A stretch of 54,197 nucleotides of DNA from an uncultured Carnobacteriaceae bacterium (GTDB lineage Bacteria; Bacillota; Bacilli; Lactobacillales; Aerococcaceae). A program made the position numbers and the translations under genes. Shown piece by piece: positions 50,623 through 54,197 of the stretch (positions are counted from its first letter, which is position 1; the number at the start of each line of letters is the position of its first letter). The stretch covers positions 1 to 54,197 of the forward strand of contig CALHVK010000122.1 of NCBI GenBank assembly GCA_938039195.1, given 5' to 3'. Below the pieces are notes generated by a model. That model was given only the letters and a program-made list of their open reading frames with translations, ran no database searches and was not told where the DNA came from.

Positions 50623-50740
50623 GTTACAAATATATTACAATGTTACAAAAATATTAAGCAAATACTTGCAATTTACCCCGAAATTTGAGAGAATAATAAA
50701 TGACAAAATAAAACTAAGTACATAGAAATCAGGTAATAAT

Positions 50741-51175
50741 ATGCATAAAGAAGAATTGAATGAAGTTGTCAAACAACTTCGTAAAAAAGGAGTCAGAATT
50801 ACTCCTCAACGTGTTGCAATGCTTGAATTTTTAGCAAGTGTACACACGCATCCAACAGCTGAAGAAATCTTCAAAGCGTTGACGAAAGAAGATCCACAAG
50901 TCAGTGTGGCAACTGTTTATAATAATTTAAATCTATTTATTAAAGAAGGCGTCGTCAAAGAATTGACGTATGGGGATAGCGCGAGTCGCTATGATTTTGA
51001 TTTAGGCCAGCATTATCACGCTGTATGCGACGTGTGTGGGAAAGTGGTGGACCTTTATTATCCAGTGCTAGAAGACGTCGAGAAAGCTGCAGAACAGCTG
51101 ACAGGATTCAAAGTGAGAGGACACCGTATGGAAGTATACGGAGTATGCCCAGAGTGTCAAAAGAAAGAAAAATAG
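50741..51175 (+). CDS. perR: Peroxide-sensing repressor PerR (Fur family)
   Basis: A 144-residue Fur-family repressor. The five ligands of the regulatory Fe/Mn site occupy the same numbers as in Bacillus subtilis PerR: H37, D85, H91, H93, D104. The structural zinc site has C96, C99, C136 and C139. This makes PerR far more likely than Fur or Zur. H2O2 oxidises H37 or H91 when iron is bound, releasing DNA. Its ribosome binding site is poor (CAGGTAAT). I see no convincing Per box at its own promoter. Confidence 0.94.
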   Translation: MHKEELNEVVKQLRKKGVRITPQRVAMLEFLASVHTHPTAEEIFKALTKEDPQVSVATVYNNLNLFIKEGVVKELTYGDSASRYDFDLGQHYHAVCDVCGKVVDLYYPVLEDVEKAAEQLTGFKVRGHRMEVYGVCPECQKKEK

Positions 51176-51199
51176 TAATCGATTAAGGGGTATAGGAGA

Positions 51200-52801
51200 A
51201 TGGAGAAGCTCATTCAACGAAGAGCCAATAATGGCAAAAACAAGCACTCAAAAAAGGAAAATAAATATACTCAAGCTCCGGAAGAATTTGAAGAAACAGA
51301 AGTAGTAGAAGAAACACCTTTCGAAGAAATAGAAGAGAAAGAACTCTTTGGCGGGAAAAAACCGAAGAAGAAAAGACCTAAGAAAAAAATGAATAAAACA
51401 ATTTTCTGGGTTATTGGGATTTTAACATTTATTATTTTAATTTTTGAATTATTAACGATTCATCGCATTATGGCAGATCAGTTCAACGAAGAAGAATTCA
51501 AACGAATTATTCAAGTAGAGCAAGAGGATGCCAAGAAATACAATGAGAATTTCACAGTAAAAGATGAGACAACAGGAAATGTAGAAGTACAAGAATTAAT
51601 TCCAACAGATGCATCAGGAAATCCAATTGAAGCCATTGCTGCTCAAATGGATTCATTGAAACAGTCTATCCTTGAAAAATATGCAGGCGCTTCTAAGAAG
51701 ACATTAATCTTCTTCAAGGCGTACCAAACAAAAGTCATCTCAAGCGTGAATGACATTCACTACTATGTGTCTGTTTATCAACAAAAAGATCGTGGCTTTG
51801 AACAATTGGAATTCGAGGAATTATCACATCAATTAGTATTTGCAGATTCACTTGAACCATTTGAAATCGCAAAATTATTTAATAATGAATTAGCGATGTC
51901 TAACTTCTTTGTGAAGAAGGCGTTAGATGAAGCAAAAGCAAGTGGGCTAACACATGAGCAAGCAACGAAGGTAACGGCTCAATTTGTTGATGGAGGCTGG
52001 AAAAAATTAGATGCTTCCATTATTCAAAATGGAATTCGTGTAAAATTTAAAGATGCAAATGACCAAGATGCACAATGGACAATTCCATTTACTGAATTAT
52101 TTGCGTATATGAATGAAAATATGATTCCTGAAACAGAAAAAGATAATTTCGTACAATATCGTGAAGCCGTTAAAGAAAAACTAGGAAAGAAGAGAGTGGC
52201 ATTATCATTTGATGACGGTCCAAGTGCTGAACTCACACCAAAAGTGCTAGACTTACTGAAGCAGTATAACGCACATGCAACATTCTATATTGTGGGAAGT
52301 CATGTAGAAGGAAATGAAGCTATCATTCGACGAATTGTTGATGAAGGACATGAACTAGGGAACCATAGTTATAGTCACCCATTATTACCTAAGAAGTCAG
52401 CAGATGAAGTTTATAAACAAGTTCATGATACGTCTGATTTAATTGCAAAGGCTACTGGTGGATTAAAACCAATGAGCCTACGTCCTCCATATGGTGGATA
52501 TAATAAAATGGTGGCGGATCAAGCTGGTATCGCGATTGTAAACTGGTCGATTGACTCTCTTGATTGGCAGTATAGAGATGCAGCGAAGACGATTGCGCAT
52601 ATTAAAGAAAATACGCATAATGGCGGAATCTTACTAATGCATGATATCCATGCAGAATCAGTAGAAGCACTTCCTGCAGTTCTTGAATATTTAACATCTG
52701 AAGGTTATGAATTAGTAAGTGTAGAAGAATTAATGGCGGGGCAACTATTGAAGCCAAATTATGCCTACTTCAATCGTGTAGATGTTCAAAAAATCGATTA
52801 A
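51200..52801 (+). CDS. Membrane-anchored polysaccharide deacetylase (PgdA-like)
   Basis: A 533-residue type II membrane protein: cytoplasmic acidic then basic N-terminus (1-70), transmembrane helix (about 71-91), a mixed extracellular domain (95-325), and a NodB deacetylase domain (about 330-520). The metal-binding FDDGPS and HSYSH, plus LRPPYGGYN and LLMHDIH, are intact, so it should deacetylate peptidoglycan GlcNAc and raise lysozyme resistance. AAGGGG lies nine bases before the ATG. perR is directly upstream. Confidence 0.93.
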   Translation: MEKLIQRRANNGKNKHSKKENKYTQAPEEFEETEVVEETPFEEIEEKELFGGKKPKKKRPKKKMNKTIFWVIGILTFIILIFELLTIHRIMADQFNEEEFKRIIQVEQEDAKKYNENFTVKDETTGNVEVQELIPTDASGNPIEAIAAQMDSLKQSILEKYAGASKKTLIFFKAYQTKVISSVNDIHYYVSVYQQKDRGFEQLEFEELSHQLVFADSLEPFEIAKLFNNELAMSNFFVKKALDEAKASGLTHEQATKVTAQFVDGGWKKLDASIIQNGIRVKFKDANDQDAQWTIPFTELFAYMNENMIPETEKDNFVQYREAVKEKLGKKRVALSFDDGPSAELTPKVLDLLKQYNAHATFYIVGSHVEGNEAIIRRIVDEGHELGNHSYSHPLLPKKSADEVYKQVHDTSDLIAKATGGLKPMSLRPPYGGYNKMVADQAGIAIVNWSIDSLDWQYRDAAKTIAHIKENTHNGGILLMHDIHAESVEALPAVLEYLTSEGYELVSVEELMAGQLLKPNYAYFNRVDVQKID

Positions 52802-52806
52802 GAAGC

Positions 52807-52835
52807 TTGCATTTTTGCTCGAAATAAGGTACATT
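52807..52835 (+). promoter_or_regulatory. Promoter of rpsO
   Basis: TTGCAT (52807-52812), 17 bases, TACATT (52830-52835). Confidence 0.65.
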
Positions 52836-52841
52836 AATTAA

Positions 52842-52905
52842 GTGCTAAAAGCACAGACCTTTTACAGAGTTTTGCGAATCACCAACGCTTTACTCAGTAC
52901 AAGGC
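52842..52905 (+). ncRNA. Structured rpsO leader, possible S15 autoregulatory site
   Basis: GTGCT/AGCAC forms a small hairpin, followed by CCTT/AAGG enclosing GAGT/ACTC and GCG/CGC. Leaders that bind S15 occur in other bacteria; here only the position and the pairing are evidence. Confidence 0.4.
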
Positions 52906-52933
52906 ATAAATTAAAAGAAAGAGGTGTTTAGAA

Positions 52934-53203
52934 ATGGCAATTTCTAAAGAAAAGAAAAACGAAATCATCAAAGAGTATGCGTTACACGAAGGAGACACTG
53001 GTTCACCAGAAGTACAAATCGCTGTATTAACATACGAAATCAACCACTTAAATGATCACATCCGTGTTCATAAAAAAGACTTCCACTCAAACCGTGGATT
53101 AATGAAAAAAGTTGGTCACCGTCGTAACTTGTTAGCATACTTACGTAACAAAGATGTTCAACGTTACCGTGAACTAATCAACCGTTTAGGATTACGTCGT
53201 TAA
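52934..53203 (+). CDS. rpsO: 30S ribosomal protein S15
   Basis: An 89-residue primary 16S-binding protein of the central domain. GDTGSPEVQIAVLTYEINHLNDH and the RGLMKKVGHRRNLLAYLRNKD segment are diagnostic. AAAGAGGTG precedes the ATG. It is monocistronic here, with no pnp gene immediately downstream. Confidence 0.98.
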   Translation: MAISKEKKNEIIKEYALHEGDTGSPEVQIAVLTYEINHLNDHIRVHKKDFHSNRGLMKKVGHRRNLLAYLRNKDVQRYRELINRLGLRR

Positions 53204-53219
53204 TTTTAAGCCAATTGAG

Positions 53220-53252
53220 AACTCCCAGGCATTCGTGCTTGGGAGTTTTTTT
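53220..53252 (+). terminator. Terminator of rpsO
   Basis: AACTCCCAGGCA and TGCTTGGGAGTT pair, followed by T residues. Confidence 0.9.
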
Positions 53253-53306
53253 GATCTCATTAAAACGATATAGCATATAAACTATATTGTGGAATAAACA
53301 AACGTA

Positions 53307-53352
53307 CAAAAAAGGCACACCTCCAATACTTTTTGAGGTGTGCCTTTTCTTT
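53307..53352. terminator. Terminator of the LacI-family gene
   Basis: AAAAAAGGCACACCTC and GAGGTGTGCCTTTTCT pair around a 12-base loop region. T residues follow on the minus-strand side. Confidence 0.88.
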
Positions 53353-53358
53353 ATTAAC

Positions 53359-54197
53359 TTACATTTCTTTAATGGAATGTGAAACAATTTGTCGATAACA
53401 CATCATATTCTGACTATCATTTGAGTTGATCACATTTCGTAAGAGTTTAAATGCAGAACGTCCTAATTCAAGCGTATGGATATCTACATAAGCGTCAATA
53501 TGAACAGAAGGTTGGACAGAGTCGAAAGTGATAATCGGCATCTGAATGTGTGCCTCGTTTAAATAACGAACAGCCCCTTCGGTAAAGAGTGAGTCTGCAG
53601 TGACAAGCCCATCGATAGGTCCTTCTGCTAGGAGTTCTTTAATCGTCTCGTAGCCACGTTCTCTTGTAAATTCATCTACTTGAGCAATCAGTTTCTCATT
53701 TACTTCGAAGCCATGTTCTTGTAAGGCTTTTTTATAGCCGTTGAGACGTTCTCTTGAAACGAATAACTGATCTCGACCACCGATAAAGGCAATCGATTTA
53801 ACTCCTTTTTTAATGATATATTCAGTAGCATCAAAACCTGCTTTTTCATTGTTGTTATCAACGAATGAAATCAGAGGAGAGACTGTCTTACCGATAATTA
53901 CAGCAGGGAACCCCTGCTCAATAGCAAAATCCACAAGAGGGTCTTCGGTTTCCCCGTATAGGAAGATTAGACCATCTACTCGTCGACCAAGAATGGTATC
54001 TTTCAAAATAGATAATCGCTGTTTGTGATCTTGTCCCGTACATAATTGAATGGAGTATTGATGATCTGCAGCGATTTGAGCAATCCCTCGAATAACTTCT
54101 GGGAAGAACGAGTTTTGGTAGAAAACATCAGAGTCTTTTGGAAGAACTACACCAATGACATTCGTTTTTTTACTTGCTAAGCTTCGCGCATTGACGT
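53359..54197 (-). CDS. LacI-family repressor, 5' end outside the window
   Basis: About 279 residues of a LacI-family regulator, lacking the helix-turn-helix, which lies beyond the window. The first visible residues (NARSLASKKTNVIGVVLPKD) are the hinge helix and the start of the effector domain. DSDVFYQNSFFPEVIRGI resembles maltose-type MalR repressors of lactic acid bacteria, but this is a recollection rather than a search. The reading frame is intact to the window edge. No target operon is visible. Confidence 0.85.
   Translation of the reverse strand, partial: VNARSLASKKTNVIGVVLPKDSDVFYQNSFFPEVIRGIAQIAADHQYSIQLCTGQDHKQRLSILKDTILGRRVDGLIFLYGETEDPLVDFAIEQGFPAVIIGKTVSPLISFVDNNNEKAGFDATEYIIKKGVKSIAFIGGRDQLFVSRERLNGYKKALQEHGFEVNEKLIAQVDEFTRERGYETIKELLAEGPIDGLVTADSLFTEGAVRYLNEAHIQMPIITFDSVQPSVHIDAYVDIHTLELGRSAFKLLRNVINSNDSQNMMCYRQIVSHSIKEM

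Overview
The window is ordinary low-GC Gram-positive chromosome. Strong AGGAGG-type ribosome binding sites, short intergenic gaps, extended -10 promoters and many U-tailed hairpin terminators all point to Bacillota. CcpA diverging from PepQ, a water-forming-type NADH oxidase, a SufCDSUB cluster, a glutamate racemase/RdgB fusion, PerR and NrdI point to a facultatively anaerobic member of the Lactobacillales. Carnobacteriaceae, for example Granulicatella or a relative, is my best guess, but this is inference from gene content without any search. No tRNA, rRNA, CRISPR array, prophage or complete insertion sequence was seen.

Layout. 1-4.4 kb: the end of mutS2, trxA, and a self-regulated GntR/ABC exporter operon. 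4.5-7.9 kb: murI-rdgB fusion, YfcE-like phosphoesterase and cbpB, flanked by structured repeats. 7.9-12.2 kb: an MscS channel, two envelope-associated small proteins, and pepQ/ccpA around a cre site. 12.3-20.2 kb: pbp1A, then the rpsP-khpA ... rimM-trmD ... rplS block, interrupted by two repeats, a DUF1576 membrane protein with a small partner, and an ArsR metal sensor. 20.2-22.3 kb: a P1B-4 metal-efflux ATPase preceded by both a PerR-like box and an ArsR-type operator. 22.4-31.7 kb: small and hypothetical genes, cold shock protein/RNase H, DUF1294, DUF1275, a nicotinamidase-like hydrolase, DUF2130 and nox. 31.8-35.5 kb: YihY, RodA, an Spx/ArsC-like protein, GcvH and a glutamine-amidotransferase-like hydrolase. 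35.6-40.8 kb: the suf operon. 41-43.5 kb: a three-gene SPFH cluster with an unusual membrane protein. 43.6-54.2 kb: a UDG-like protein, pip, nrdI, prfC, a DegV protein, a HerA-like ATPase, a DJ-1 protein, perR, a polysaccharide deacetylase, rpsO, and the 3' part of a LacI-family repressor running off the end.

How the genes connect. Redox and metal control recurs: PerR (all five metal ligands conserved), a PerR/Fur-like box at the P1B-4 ATPase, Fur-like boxes near suf and nox, thioredoxin-like proteins, and Fe-S assembly. Carbon control appears through CcpA and cre sites at ccpA/pepQ and nox. Envelope genes include pbp1A, rodA, murI, the deacetylase and mscS.

Most unusual feature. Five copies of a roughly 150-240 nt imperfect palindrome (4540-4776, 7345-7549, 7668-7817, 15638-15825, 15889-16052) share a fold: a long closing stem, a short GAG/CTC hairpin, a 13-16 bp hairpin whose arms differ between copies yet still pair, and conserved single-stranded joints. 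I do not recognise this family. It could be a structured RNA or a small palindromic mobile repeat.
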